A stretch of 64,000 nucleotides of DNA from Solimonas thermocellulolyticum (GCF_040327995.1 NZ_JBEPIJ010000003.1:197643-261642), one strand, 5' to 3'; shown: positions 1 through 8,531, counted from the first letter of the stretch. Notes: generated by a model from the sequence alone, not told the origin. A program made the numbers and translations.

Positions 1-1
1 C

Positions 2-631
2 GGCAAGCCGATCGTGCCCTTCGCGCACGAGACCCTCTTGGTGATGGCGCACGGGCTGATGTGCTGGCTCGCCGGCCGCCGCATCCCCATCCAGCGCGCC
101 GAGTTTGCCTACCCGGCGCCGCCGCACTGGGCCGAGTACCGGGTCATGTACTCGCCGCAGCTCGCGTTCGAGCAGCCGTGCACGCGCATCGTCTTCGACG
201 CCGCGCTGCTCGCCGTGCCGGTGCGCCAGACCCAGCGCAGCGCGACCGCCTTTTTACGCGCCGCGCCATACACCATCGTGCTCAAGTACAAAAGCGCCGA
301 GAGTTGGACCGCGCGTGTACGCCGGGCGCTGCGCGACACCGCGCCGGATCGCTGGCCGGGTTTCGACGCGCTGGCGCGGCGGCTCGACAGCACGCCTTCG
401 GCGCTGCGCCGCGCGCTGGAACGCGAGGGGTCGAGCTTTCGTGCGATCAAGGACGCCTTGCGCCGCGATCTGGCGATCGCGCTACTGAGCGAGGGCACGC
501 GTCCGATCCCCGAGATCGCGCGCGCCGTCGGCTTCGCCGAGGCGAGCGCCTTTCACCGGGCGTTCAAGCTCTGGACCGGGGTACAGCCCGGCGCGTATCG
601 GCGCCGGCGCGCAGGCGCTCAGGCGCGGTGA
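2..631 (+). CDS. AraC-family transcriptional regulator, 5' end outside the window
   Basis: The reading frame is open from the first bases of the window, so the N-terminus lies upstream and this is a partial gene. What remains has the tail of an arabinose-binding-like N-terminal domain followed by a C-terminal AraC DNA-binding domain. The second helix-turn-helix is clear near the end (IARAVGFAEASAFHRAFKLW, then TGVQPGAYRRRR). Regulators of this type control catabolic or stress genes in response to a small ligand; the target cannot be read from this fragment. The 3' end overlaps the convergent ydfG gene by 13 bases. Family assignment is secure; ligand and target are unknown. Confidence 0.9.
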   Translation, partial: GKPIVPFAHETLLVMAHGLMCWLAGRRIPIQRAEFAYPAPPHWAEYRVMYSPQLAFEQPCTRIVFDAALLAVPVRQTQRSATAFLRAAPYTIVLKYKSAESWTARVRRALRDTAPDRWPGFDALARRLDSTPSALRRALEREGSSFRAIKDALRRDLAIALLSEGTRPIPEIARAVGFAEASAFHRAFKLWTGVQPGAYRRRRAGAQAR

Positions 632-1365
632 ACCGCGAGCGGCGCGAACGCCTGACAGGTCGGCATCAAGGAGAGAGTGTTCACGTTCACGTGCGCCGGT
701 CGCGTCGCGACCCAGTGCACGGCATCGGCCACGTCCTCGGGCGTCAGCGGCTCGGTGTTCTCGTAGACCTGCCGTGCGCGCGTCGCATCGCCGTGAAAGC
801 GCACGGTCGAAAACTCGGTGCCGCCGGCCAGGCCCGGCTCGATGTCGGTCACGCGCACACCCGTGCCGAGCAGATCCGCGCGCAGGTTCAGCGAGAACTG
901 GCGCACGAAGGCCTTGGTCGCGCCGTAGACGTTGCCACCGGGGTAGGGCCACTCGCCCGCGATCGAGCCGATGTTGATGACGTGCCCGCGCCCGCGCTCG
1001 ACCATGCCCGGCAGCAGCGCGCGCGTCATCATCATCAGTCCCTTGACGTTGGTGTCGACCATCCGCTCCCAGTCGTCGAGCTGCGCCTTGTGCGCCGGCT
1101 CCAAACCCAGCGCGAGACCGGCGTTGTTGACCAACACGTCGACGGCCGCGAATTCGGACGGCAAGCTCGCAATGGCGCGTTCGACCGCTCCACGGTCGCG
1201 CACGTCGAACGCCAGCGGCAGGGCATTCGCCCCCAGCTCGCCAACGAGTTGGCCCAGCCGCTCGCCACGGCGACCACTGACGATGACGCGCGCACCATCG
1301 GCCGCAAAGCGGCGCGCGATGGCGGCGCCGAAGCCGGCGCTGGCGCCGGTGACGAAGACGATCAC
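619..1365 (-). CDS. ydfG: YdfG-type NADP-dependent 3-hydroxy acid dehydrogenase (short-chain dehydrogenase)
   Basis: This 248-residue classical short-chain dehydrogenase matches YdfG from end to end. It opens with MIVFVTGASAGFG (Rossmann glycine motif), has the NNAG motif, the catalytic YGATK, and the YdfG-like stretches LALGLEPAHKA and VTDIEPGLAGGTEFS, and ends in VHRA. The family oxidises L-serine, L-allo-threonine and other 3-hydroxy acids and reduces malonic semialdehyde in the cytoplasm. I chose the GTG at 1365 because GAGGAGGGG lies just upstream and because it gives the family N-terminus. The GTG overlaps the stop of the upstream antitoxin-like gene as GTGA, suggesting translational coupling. 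Confidence 0.92.
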   Translation of the reverse strand: MIVFVTGASAGFGAAIARRFAADGARVIVSGRRGERLGQLVGELGANALPLAFDVRDRGAVERAIASLPSEFAAVDVLVNNAGLALGLEPAHKAQLDDWERMVDTNVKGLMMMTRALLPGMVERGRGHVINIGSIAGEWPYPGGNVYGATKAFVRQFSLNLRADLLGTGVRVTDIEPGLAGGTEFSTVRFHGDATRARQVYENTEPLTPEDVADAVHWVATRPAHVNVNTLSLMPTCQAFAPLAVHRA

Positions 1366-1613
1366 CTGCCCCTCCTCGCGCCTGTGCGCGTGCGTGCCGC
1401 AAGCCTTGCCAGGTCCGGCAACGCGATCCAGCGCTCGGCCAGCAAAGCGCTGCGCTCGGCGCGCGACACAAACCGGGCTTCTGCATCGAACTGGGCAAGC
1501 ATCGGCGTCGTCATCTCGTCGATCAGCGGATTGATGTTGATCCGGCGCCGCCACGAGAGCGCCTTCAAGCGCTGACACTGCTCGTCGGCCATGCGAATGG
1601 TCAGGGCGCACAT
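1362..1613 (-). CDS. Ribbon-helix-helix (CopG-like) antitoxin, toxin partner broken
   Basis: This 83-residue protein begins with a short beta strand and two helices typical of ribbon-helix-helix DNA-binding antitoxins (ALTIRMADEQCQRLKALS, then ININPLIDEMTT). The ATG at 1613 follows an AAGGAGAG ribosome site. Directly upstream on the same strand are the remains of a PIN-domain toxin whose last codons overlap this start, the usual toxin-antitoxin arrangement for this PIN family. Since the toxin is frameshifted, this gene is probably an orphan antitoxin that may still bind DNA. Its stop overlaps the GTG of ydfG. The family call is by motif; its current function is unknown. Confidence 0.7.
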   Translation of the reverse strand: MCALTIRMADEQCQRLKALSWRRRININPLIDEMTTPMLAQFDAEARFVSRAERSALLAERWIALPDLARLAARTRTGARRGR

Positions 1614-2028
1614 GACTTTGCTCTCCTTGGAAACCGTTCCGGCGTCACTGCCGGCAACTCAGGCAAACGCAATTCCAATCGGTGCAAGTCCCGCAGATTG
1701 CGCGTGAGGATGAGACTCGCATTGCCAGCGACGGCAAGCTCGATCAGGTGGTCGTCGGCTCATCGTCCGGACTCGGACGCCAGCCGAAAGAGATCTCAGG
1801 TCCAGTGACAGCCTGCGACAAAGATATCCCCCAGCGCCTCGCGTTCCGCAGGCGATGACCGACACGTGCGGAAAAGCCGGACGCGGCCAAGGACGTCCTC
1901 ATACTCGGCAAACAAGGCCGTTTCCATCAACCGCACGCAGTTGCCGCGGATGCACGCCTCCACGACCGCAGTTGACGCGTCCATGCCGAGGCACCCCCGA
2001 ACACCTTGGTGTCGACGACGACCTGCAC
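1601..2028 (-). pseudogene. Frameshifted PIN-domain toxin remnant
   Basis: Joining three frames reconstructs a PIN-family putative toxin. The N-terminal strand VQVVVDTKVFGGA carries the first acidic residue. It is followed in another frame by LGMDASTAVVEACIRGN and FAEYEDVLGR, then, after a premature stop near 1800, by EISFGWRPSPDDE. A further shift leads to DHLIELAVAGNASLILTRN, LRDLHRLELRLPELPAVTPE and the C-terminus at 1601. Apparent lesions are a short deletion near 2000, an extra T near 1800 and a lost base near 1760. The order, and the overlap with the downstream ribbon-helix-helix gene, match a former type II toxin-antitoxin module. The reconstruction is manual and exact lesion positions are approximate. 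Confidence 0.7.
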
Positions 2029-2338
2029 GCTGCGATGGTATCACCAGAGCTTCCACGGACTCACCGTGCTCAGGCCTGCCCTCGAGCGAAACGGACATGC
2101 CATTGGAGGCAACCTCCTGGCGTTGGCGACCCTCCTCGAATCGTTCGCGGAACCCCTGCGAACTTGTTCGCACTTGTGCCTGCAGACGCGCCGTCTCAAC
2201 TATTGACGGAAGGGGGGGCAATAGCGTGCGCAGCTGCCACGATAGGCAGTGATCAAAGGCAGGTTTGACAATGTTGGATCGATTTTCACGAGGACGGACT
2301 GCGCTCGTGCACCCGCCTGCGCACCGGCAAGCAGAACG
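2029..2338. other. Region without a recognised gene
   Basis: Between the dead PIN toxin and the first small secreted protein I see no convincing gene. The minus strand is open for part of it, but the translation resembles no family I recognise and lies out of frame with the toxin. A run of seven G at about 2211-2217 is present. Promoters for the genes on either side may lie here; none is clear enough to mark. Confidence 0.3.
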
Positions 2339-2788
2339 ATGACCTCGATCCGACGATTCTCTGCGGCTTTGTGCGCGGCCGCGGTGTTGCTACAGACCAG
2401 TACTCCATCGGCCTGGGCGCAGGAGACCATCACTCCAGCGCTCGGCGTCCACTGGTCCTGGGGAGATAAACGGCCGGTCGCGCTGCGACTGGGCGCCGGT
2501 TTGCATCTGACCGATGTGCGCGACGGGGTGCACGGCACGCTGGGCGCGCCCGCAGGCGCGGGCTTTCATACGGCCTACGTACCGCTATGGTCGCTGCCGG
2601 TGACGAGTGCAGCAGATATCGATGGCGCGGTCGAGGCTGGGGGGGTGTTGACGGCTGACCAGAAAAGCAGGGGCAGTGGTGCCGCGGTTGGTGCGGTTCT
2701 GGTGCTCGGTGGGCTCGCGGCGATCGTGTTGATCGCCAAGAATCGCTTCGAAAGCCAGAGCAGTGGCAGCAGCCGTGGCGACGGTTAA
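2339..2788 (+). CDS. Small secreted or membrane-anchored protein of unknown function
   Basis: I do not recognise this 149-residue protein. From the ATG at 2339 it begins with a signal peptide (MTSIRRFSAALCAAAVLLQT, likely cleaved near PSAWAQ). A middle section contains LGVHWSWGDKRPVALRLGAG, and a hydrophobic segment near the C-terminus (GAAVGAVLVLGGLAAIVLI) looks like a membrane anchor, followed by a short polar tail. An upstream in-frame start exists, but it would bury the signal peptide. The gene just downstream has the same layout and a related middle motif, so the two look like diverged tandem copies. Function unknown. Confidence 0.6.
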   Translation: MTSIRRFSAALCAAAVLLQTSTPSAWAQETITPALGVHWSWGDKRPVALRLGAGLHLTDVRDGVHGTLGAPAGAGFHTAYVPLWSLPVTSAADIDGAVEAGGVLTADQKSRGSGAAVGAVLVLGGLAAIVLIAKNRFESQSSGSSRGDG

Positions 2789-2839
2789 GGCTCCCGCCGA
2801 GGGCTTCGCCGCGCCTTCGATGGCAGGGCCATAGGGCGC

Positions 2840-3298
2840 ATGCGACTGCGCAGCGCGCGCATCGCCAGCGCAGTCATGCTGCTGTCGCTGGGCGCGGGTG
2901 CGCATGCCGAGCCGCCCTTGGATGGGAACATCGGCCTCGCCGTGGGCCTTGAGTGGGGCGCTCCGCGACCCGCGCTCTACCTGAGCGCATGGCACGGCGT
3001 CCGCCTCGCCGGCCAGGGCGCCGACCAGGTGCCGCAGCGGCCGATCCTGCGTTTGGGTGGCGGCGCAGACGCAGACGCGCTCGGATCGGCCGCCCGCACC
3101 GGTGCGCCCGCGACCGAAGATGAAGATGAGGGCTATTCGGCCTGGCTTTACGCCGGGCTCGTCGTCTCGGGTCTGGCAGTGGCCGCACTGCTCGCGGGCG
3201 GCGGCGATCACAGCGATGAGGCCGGGGAGTTCGCGCGCGACGAACTAGTGGAGAACAACCCGCCCTGTCAGCCGATTCCAGGTGTTTGCTTGCCCTGA
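2840..3298 (+). CDS. Small secreted or membrane-anchored protein, relative of its upstream neighbour
   Basis: This 152-residue protein starts with a signal peptide (MRLRSARIASAVMLLSLGAG, cut near AHA-EPP). It has a middle motif LAVGLEWGAPRPALYLSAWH that resembles the LGVHWSWGDKRPVALRL segment of the gene 51 bases upstream. An acidic linker (ATEDEDEG) precedes a C-terminal hydrophobic segment (AWLYAGLVVSGLAVAALLAG). Two cysteines sit at the very end. The shared order of signal peptide, G-x-x-W-x-(x)-x-x-R-P motif and terminal helix suggests duplication. No function can be assigned. Confidence 0.6.
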   Translation: MRLRSARIASAVMLLSLGAGAHAEPPLDGNIGLAVGLEWGAPRPALYLSAWHGVRLAGQGADQVPQRPILRLGGGADADALGSAARTGAPATEDEDEGYSAWLYAGLVVSGLAVAALLAGGGDHSDEAGEFARDELVENNPPCQPIPGVCLP

Positions 3299-3492
3299 TC
3301 GTTTTGCATCGAGTCCGATGCGTCGCCCGATCGGCGCGCGTTCCGGATCCTGAGCGCGGGGCCGAACGGAAGGTCACCGAGGGTGGTCGAACGCCCCGCC
3401 GACGCTTCGTTGCGCCGGCGGCGCCGGCACACGCGGGGCTGAGGCGCGGCGCGCGGCAATGTCGGCCCATGACTGGGGCCTCGGCGCAATAT

Positions 3493-3511
3493 TTGAGAGT
3501 AGTTTTCATTT
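3493..3511 (+). promoter_or_regulatory. Candidate Fur box ahead of the TonB receptor gene
   Basis: The stretch TTGAGAGTAGTTTTCATTT resembles the AT-rich 19-base Fur operator and lies about 50 bases before the receptor start. An AT-rich run with a CATAAT -10-like hexamer (3523-3528) follows. In this GC-rich window such a run stands out. The rest of the 3299-3558 interval holds nothing else I recognise. The match to consensus is imperfect, so this is an inference supported by the iron-uptake genes downstream. Confidence 0.5.
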
Positions 3512-3558
3512 GTATTTCTATTCATAATGAGCGCCCTTGCTTTCAGGGAGCGCATCAC

Positions 3559-5715
3559 ATGTCGCGTCATGTCGTCGCCGGCGTCGTCGCCGCCGTATTC
3601 CCCGTTCTGGCGCTGGGTGAGGCGGCCGCGCCGACCGAGCTTGCGCCGCTCACCGTCGAAGGGGCGTCGCAGGTCGAGTTGAGCGAGGTCTATGCCGGCG
3701 GCCAGGTCGCGCGCGGGGCGCGTGCCGGGTTGCTCGGCAACCTCGATGATCTGTTCTCGCCGTTCTCGGCGCAGGCGTATACCGCCGAGCTGATCCATCA
3801 GCAGCAGGCCGACGGCATCGGGGATGTCTTGCAGAACGATCCAACGGTGCGTCTGGCCAAGGGCTTCGGCAATTTCCAGGAGCTCTACGTCATTCGCGGT
3901 TTCCCGGTGTTCTCGGACGATCTGACCCTCAACGGCGTCTACGGCATCCTGCCGCGCCAGTTCGTCGCCGCGGAGCTGATGGAGCGGGTCGAAGTGTTCC
4001 GCGGCGCCAATACCTTCATCAACGGCGCCGCGCCCGGCGCCAGCGCGATCGGCGGTACGGTGAATCTGGTACCCAAGCGCGCGCCGGAGGAAGGTGTGCG
4101 CCGCTTCACCGCGGGGATCGAAGGCAGCCAACTGGGTTATGGGCAGTTCGATTGGGGTGAGCGCCTCGGGTCGGACCGACGCTGGGGACTGCGTGTCAAC
4201 ACCGTCGTTCGCGACGGCGAGACCACCGTCGAGGATGAGACGCGTGCACTCAGGGTCGCCGCCCTGGGCACGGACTACGCCGGAGAACATCTGCGCGTAT
4301 CGGCGGATCTCGGTTTCCAAGACCATCGCCTGGATCAGCCGCGCCCGCAGGTGCGTCCGACGGCGGCAGCGCCGCCACCGCCAGCAGCCGACGCCAACTT
4401 CGCCCAGCCGTGGACCTACGCCGACGATCGACAGCTGTTCGGCGTGCTGCGCGGTGAGCTCGATCTGAACCAGAGTCTGTCGGCCTGGCTCGGCTTTGGT
4501 GGGCGGCAGGGCGAGGAGGCCAATGTGCTCGCCAATCCGACCAGCGACGCCGAGGGCAACTTGCGCGCCGTGCGCTTCGACAATGCGCGCGAGGACAACA
4601 TCCTGTCGCTCGACGCTGGTGTGCGCTCGGTGTTGGCCAGCGGCAGCGTCCGCCATCTCGCCGCCCTGTCCTATAGCCATGTGCGGCAGCGCAGCCGCAA
4701 TGCGTTCGCGTTCAGCGATTTCGGTGGCTTCGATGCGGGCACGCTCGCTGCGCCCACCGCCGTGGAACCGCCGCCGGCCGATGCCTTCATCGGTGGGGAT
4801 CTGGACGATCCTCGCCAGACCGAGGACGCCGATCTGGCCAGCGTCGCGCTCGCCGATACCGTGGTCTGGTGGGACGGGCGTCTGCGCACCACCTTCGGGC
4901 TGCGCCACCAAACGATCGAGACCCGTAGCTTCGACGCCAATACCGGTGCGCAGACCGCCCGCTACCGCGACGATGCGTGGACACCGGCCGCGGGCTTGGT
5001 CTTTCGGGCGACGCCGCAGCTCTCCGTCTATGCCAATTACGCGGAGAGTCTGCAGCCGGGTCAGACTGCGCCGGCCTCGTTCAACGATCAGCCCGTGGAG
5101 AATGCCGGGGAATCGCTGGCGCCGTACAAGAGCCGCCAGATCGAGCTCGGCACCAAGTACCAATCGGTCGACACGGGTTTCACCGCATCGGTGTTTCGGA
5201 TCGGCCGACCCTTCGGCATCGTCGAGAACCAGCGGTTCACCGACGGCGGTGAGCAGCGCAACACCGGGATCGAACTGACCGTCTACGGTCAGCCGCTGCC
5301 CACGCTGCGCCTTTTGGGCGGGCTGACCTGGCTCGATGCCGAGCTCGTGCGCACGCAGGATGGGATCGATCAAGGCAATCAGGCCATCGGCGTGCCGCGC
5401 TGGCAAGCCAATGTCAATGTAGAGTGGGACGTGATCGCGCTCGCCGGACTGACGCTGGAAGGGCGCATCATCCACACCGACGAGCAATTCATCGACACCG
5501 CCAACACGCGGCGGATCGATGCGTGGACGCGCTGGGACGCGGGGCTGCGGTATCGCTGGGCGCTGGCCGACGCGCGCGAGCTGACCCTGCGCGCCCGCGT
5601 CGAGAACCTCACGGACGAAGACTACTGGGCGTCCAGCGGCGGATTCCCCGGCTCGAATTATCTGATCCTGGGCGCTGCGCGTACGCTGATCGCCTCGGCC
5701 AGCCTCGGATTCTGA
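3559..5715 (+). CDS. TonB-dependent siderophore receptor, outer membrane
   Basis: The 718-residue product is an outer-membrane receptor that would import an iron chelate using TonB energy. A signal peptide (MSRHVVAGVVAAVFPVLALG) is followed by a plug domain with the motifs IGDVLQNDPTVR, YVIRGFPV and ERVEVFRGANTFI. A 22-strand-type barrel follows, with RQIELGTKYQ and the TonB-box-family ending RVENLTDEDYWAS...SASLGF, a terminal phenylalanine as expected for outer-membrane barrels. I chose the ATG at 3559 (GGGAG upstream) because it starts the signal peptide; longer in-frame starts would mask it. The stop TGA is followed immediately by the ATG of the PepSY gene. The substrate is not determined. 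Confidence 0.9.
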   Translation: MSRHVVAGVVAAVFPVLALGEAAAPTELAPLTVEGASQVELSEVYAGGQVARGARAGLLGNLDDLFSPFSAQAYTAELIHQQQADGIGDVLQNDPTVRLAKGFGNFQELYVIRGFPVFSDDLTLNGVYGILPRQFVAAELMERVEVFRGANTFINGAAPGASAIGGTVNLVPKRAPEEGVRRFTAGIEGSQLGYGQFDWGERLGSDRRWGLRVNTVVRDGETTVEDETRALRVAALGTDYAGEHLRVSADLGFQDHRLDQPRPQVRPTAAAPPPPAADANFAQPWTYADDRQLFGVLRGELDLNQSLSAWLGFGGRQGEEANVLANPTSDAEGNLRAVRFDNAREDNILSLDAGVRSVLASGSVRHLAALSYSHVRQRSRNAFAFSDFGGFDAGTLAAPTAVEPPPADAFIGGDLDDPRQTEDADLASVALADTVVWWDGRLRTTFGLRHQTIETRSFDANTGAQTARYRDDAWTPAAGLVFRATPQLSVYANYAESLQPGQTAPASFNDQPVENAGESLAPYKSRQIELGTKYQSVDTGFTASVFRIGRPFGIVENQRFTDGGEQRNTGIELTVYGQPLPTLRLLGGLTWLDAELVRTQDGIDQGNQAIGVPRWQANVNVEWDVIALAGLTLEGRIIHTDEQFIDTANTRRIDAWTRWDAGLRYRWALADARELTLRARVENLTDEDYWASSGGFPGSNYLILGAARTLIASASLGF

Positions 5716-6849
5716 ATGCGCGCGCGCACGCTGCGGCGCTGGCAGGCGGTGCACACGGTTTCGAGCCTGTTGTGCACGCTGTTCATGCTGATGTTGTGCA
5801 TCACCGGCCTGCCGCTGATCTTCCACGATGAGATCGAGGACGCACTCAATCCGCCGACCTGGCAGCCGGCTCATCCCGACGGGCCGCATCTGTCGCTGGA
5901 CGCCGTCCTGGCGATCGCGCTTGAGCGGCGTCCGGGCGAGGTGCCGATCTTCATGAGCTTCGACGTCGACCGACCCGTGGTCAACGTCACCAGCGGTCCG
6001 ACGGCCGATGCGCCGGCCGGAGCGATGCACTTCGCGTCTTTCGATCTGACCAGCGGTGAGCGGGTGCCGCCGGCCGCGGTCGGCGAAACCCTCATGCATG
6101 TGCTCTTGCAACTGCACACCGATCTGTTCCTGGGTCTGCCGGGCATGTTGCTGCTGGCTGCGATGGGGCTGATGTTCGTCGTCGCCGTCGTCTCCGGCGT
6201 CGTGCTCTACGGGCCATTCATGCGGCGTCTGGATTTCGGCACCCTGCGGCGCGGCGCCGCGCCGCGGCTGTGGTGGCTGGATCTGCACAATCTGCTCGGC
6301 GTGACCACGGTGGCCTGGGCGCTCTTGGTCGCGGTCACGGGAGCCATCAATGCGCTGGAGCCGGTGATCATCGAGGCCTGGCGCACGCGAGAACTCGGCG
6401 ATCTGATCGCCGAACACGGCGGTCGCGAGAGGGCGCACCCGCGCGCCTCGTTCGACGCCGCCGTGGCCCAGGCCGTGGCCGCGGCGCCGGACCGGCAGCT
6501 TCAGTTCGTGGCCTTTCCCGGCAGCCGGTTCTCCACGCCCGGCCACTATGCGATCTTCCTGCACGGCAAGACCCCGTTCACCGAACACCTGATCACACCG
6601 GTGCTGGTCGACGCTGCCAGCGGTGTCGTGGTGGGTCTGCGCGAGATGCCGGCCTATGTGAAAGCGCTGTCGCTGTCGCGGCCACTGCACTTCGGCGACT
6701 ACGGCGGCCTGGGATTGAAGATCCTCTGGGCCCTGCTCGATCTCGTCACCATCGCCGTGCTCGTCAGCGGACTTTGGCTGTGGCTGCGGCGCCGTCGTTC
6801 CGGGCGTGTCGGATACGCTGCGGCGTGGTCATCCATGCAAGCCCCATGA
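5716..6849 (+). CDS. PepSY-associated inner-membrane protein, probable siderophore-iron reductase partner
   Basis: The 377-residue protein has the architecture of PepSY_TM proteins: an N-terminal helix (LCTLFMLMLCITGLPLIFHDE), a periplasmic PepSY-like part, two central helices (LPGMLLLAAMGLMFVVAVVS and a second after LWWLDLHNLLG), another periplasmic part, and a C-terminal helix before an arginine-rich tail. Histidines in LLQLHTD and LDLHNLLG are the type thought to bind heme in this family. Such proteins sit beside TonB receptors and help release iron from imported chelates, by reduction. The start abuts the receptor stop and the stop overlaps the next gene as ATGA, so the three genes form an operon. 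Confidence 0.82.
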   Translation: MRARTLRRWQAVHTVSSLLCTLFMLMLCITGLPLIFHDEIEDALNPPTWQPAHPDGPHLSLDAVLAIALERRPGEVPIFMSFDVDRPVVNVTSGPTADAPAGAMHFASFDLTSGERVPPAAVGETLMHVLLQLHTDLFLGLPGMLLLAAMGLMFVVAVVSGVVLYGPFMRRLDFGTLRRGAAPRLWWLDLHNLLGVTTVAWALLVAVTGAINALEPVIIEAWRTRELGDLIAEHGGRERAHPRASFDAAVAQAVAAAPDRQLQFVAFPGSRFSTPGHYAIFLHGKTPFTEHLITPVLVDAASGVVVGLREMPAYVKALSLSRPLHFGDYGGLGLKILWALLDLVTIAVLVSGLWLWLRRRRSGRVGYAAAWSSMQAP

Positions 6850-7052
6850 AGCGCGCCGTGCGTCGTCCCATCGCGATCTGGGGCTGGCCCGTCGCGGTGT
6901 TTCTCGGCAGCCTTTTCGGGCTCTTCACGGCGCTGTGGCACGACGGCGGCTGGGATCTGGTGGCGACGGCGATGTTGGCAAGCAGCCTGGTGGCCATCGT
7001 CTGGCCGCTCGCGCGCTCGACACGCTGCCGGGGTCCCTCCAGGCGCCGATGA
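6846..7052 (+). CDS. Small inner-membrane protein of the iron-uptake operon
   Basis: This 68-residue protein begins at an ATG that overlaps the stop of the PepSY gene (ATGA), so it is likely translated by coupling. It has a basic N-terminus, then two predicted membrane helices (IWGWPVAVFLGSLFGLFTAL and VATAMLASSLVAIVWPL), and a basic tail. Small two-helix proteins of this sort often follow PepSY genes in siderophore operons, but their role is not established. Function is inferred from position only. Confidence 0.6.
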   Translation: MKRAVRRPIAIWGWPVAVFLGSLFGLFTALWHDGGWDLVATAMLASSLVAIVWPLARSTRCRGPSRRR

Positions 7053-7077
7053 GCGCGCCTCGCCTTGCCGCAAGTCT

Positions 7078-7788
7078 TCAGCGCGTGCCGACGGAATGTG
7101 TCGTCCCGGAACGGCGCACGTCCTCGACCTTGGGCGCCGTGCCGAACAGGCGGTCGCCCAGGCCCATGGACACCCCCCACCAGTAGTTCTCGTTGCGGAA
7201 GTGGTGGTAGCGGTGCTCGCGCACGCGGCGTTGGTAATAGCGATTGGCCGGGCACCACGGAATGTGGGCGAGAAAGTGTACCCACTCGTAGTGCAGCCCG
7301 AGCAGCAGGTACACGGTGACCGCCGTCAGCACCCAGGCCTTCCATGGCCATAGCGCCCACAGCAACAGCCCAATCGTCGGGACCACGAGAACGTGCACGT
7401 GCCGCGGGATGAACACCCACTTCAGGTTCCACGGATCTGCGTGGTGACGGCGGTGGGTCTTGGGCAGGTAGAAGTCGATCGTGCGGCCGAACAGTCTGCG
7501 CGGCTTGAAGTGCAACATGAAGACGTGAATCAGCCACTCGTTGACCGGGAAGTAGGCGAGGATCACGAGTGCGATCAGCGCGTCGATCCACGACAGCCCG
7601 CCGAGCGCGAAACGCCAGCCGCCGAACAGCAGCACGAAGGTGGCGATCAGCAGGCTGCTGGGGTGCGTCCAGAACACGCGCAGCGCGGTGCGCGCATCGC
7701 GCGGAAGACCATCCGGCGGCCGCATCGGGTTGCGCGTCGCCGTCTCGCTCGCCGGAATCATGCGCGCGTCGTCGATCTGCGCGTTCAC
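7078..7788 (-). CDS. Sterol desaturase / fatty acid hydroxylase family membrane protein
   Basis: The 236-residue protein is a membrane di-iron oxygenase by its histidine clusters: HVFMLH, THRRHH, a histidine-rich HYEWVHFLAH, and EHRYHH near the C-terminus. Several hydrophobic segments lie between them. The family hydroxylates or desaturates lipids such as sterols, fatty acids or carotenoids; the substrate is not visible here. The start overlaps the stop of the upstream GntR-type regulator gene as ATGA, so the two are co-transcribed and translationally coupled, and the regulator probably controls this enzyme. Confidence 0.85.
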   Translation of the reverse strand: MNAQIDDARMIPASETATRNPMRPPDGLPRDARTALRVFWTHPSSLLIATFVLLFGGWRFALGGLSWIDALIALVILAYFPVNEWLIHVFMLHFKPRRLFGRTIDFYLPKTHRRHHADPWNLKWVFIPRHVHVLVVPTIGLLLWALWPWKAWVLTAVTVYLLLGLHYEWVHFLAHIPWCPANRYYQRRVREHRYHHFRNENYWWGVSMGLGDRLFGTAPKVEDVRRSGTTHSVGTR

Positions 7789-8531
7789 ACTCGGCCTCCT
7801 TGCGCCTCGACGGCGTCGAGCGCGCGTTCCAGTGCGAGCCGGCCTATCTCCACATGACGCCGGCCGGCGCTGCGGGCGGCCGGTTCGTCGCCGCCGCGCA
7901 CGGCCCGCGCGATCGCCGACAGGTTCTCGGTATCGCGAAACTCGGCTTCGAGCGCCACGGTCAGCGTGTCCCAGACCGCCCGATAGGTCTTGGTCATCGA
8001 GTTGAACGCCAACCGAAAGGCGATGTTGCCGCCGTGCTCGACCAGCTTTTTCCAGAATTCCAGCGCGAGCGCCTGCAGCGCGCTCAGCTCATCCGCGCGC
8101 TCGCGCATGTGCGCGAGGATCGCGTCGAGCTCATCGGCGAGCCGTGCGCCGCCCCGCTTCGCGGCCGCGGCAGCGATGTCCGGCGCCAGCGCCGAACGCA
8201 TCGCCATGATCGACCGCACCACTGGGGCGTTGAGGCGGCCGTCGGCATGGACCAAGAGGTTCGGCAGCAATTCGAGTCCCCCCTCGTTCAGATAATCGAG
8301 CACCACGCTGTTGCCGCCCTGACGCACGGCGACCAGCCCGGCCTGTTGCAGGCGCTTGATCGCCTCGCGCACCGCGCCGCGGTTCACACCCAGCGCCGCG
8401 GACAACTCGCGCTCGGCGGGTAACGGCGCACCGGCCGCGAGCTCGCCGTGCAGGATCTTGTGCGCGATCTGGCGATACACCGCGTCGGACAGCGACGCCT
8501 TGCGGACCGCGGAGAAGGTGTATCTACTCAT
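7785..8531 (-). CDS. FadR-like GntR-family regulator with FCD-type effector domain
   Basis: The 248-residue protein has an N-terminal winged helix of the GntR family (YRQIAHKILHGELAAGAPLP, then ERELSAALGVNRGAVREAIK) and an all-helical C-terminal effector domain like that of the FadR subgroup. It is coupled to the downstream sterol-desaturase-like gene. An inverted repeat TGGTC-9-GACCA lies directly before its ATG, matching the FadR-type TGGT...ACCA operator, so autoregulation is likely. There is no clear ribosome site before the ATG because the operator occupies that space. By analogy the effector may be an acyl-CoA or other acidic metabolite; this is inference. Confidence 0.85.
   Translation of the reverse strand: MSRYTFSAVRKASLSDAVYRQIAHKILHGELAAGAPLPAERELSAALGVNRGAVREAIKRLQQAGLVAVRQGGNSVVLDYLNEGGLELLPNLLVHADGRLNAPVVRSIMAMRSALAPDIAAAAAKRGGARLADELDAILAHMRERADELSALQALALEFWKKLVEHGGNIAFRLAFNSMTKTYRAVWDTLTVALEAEFRDTENLSAIARAVRGGDEPAARSAGRRHVEIGRLALERALDAVEAQGGRV

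Noticed and set aside
3268..6690. Very long open frame on the minus strand opposite the TonB receptor and PepSY genes
   Set aside because: It mirrors real genes in GC-rich DNA; its translation is low in hydrophobic structure, rich in R, G, Q and H, and matches no family.
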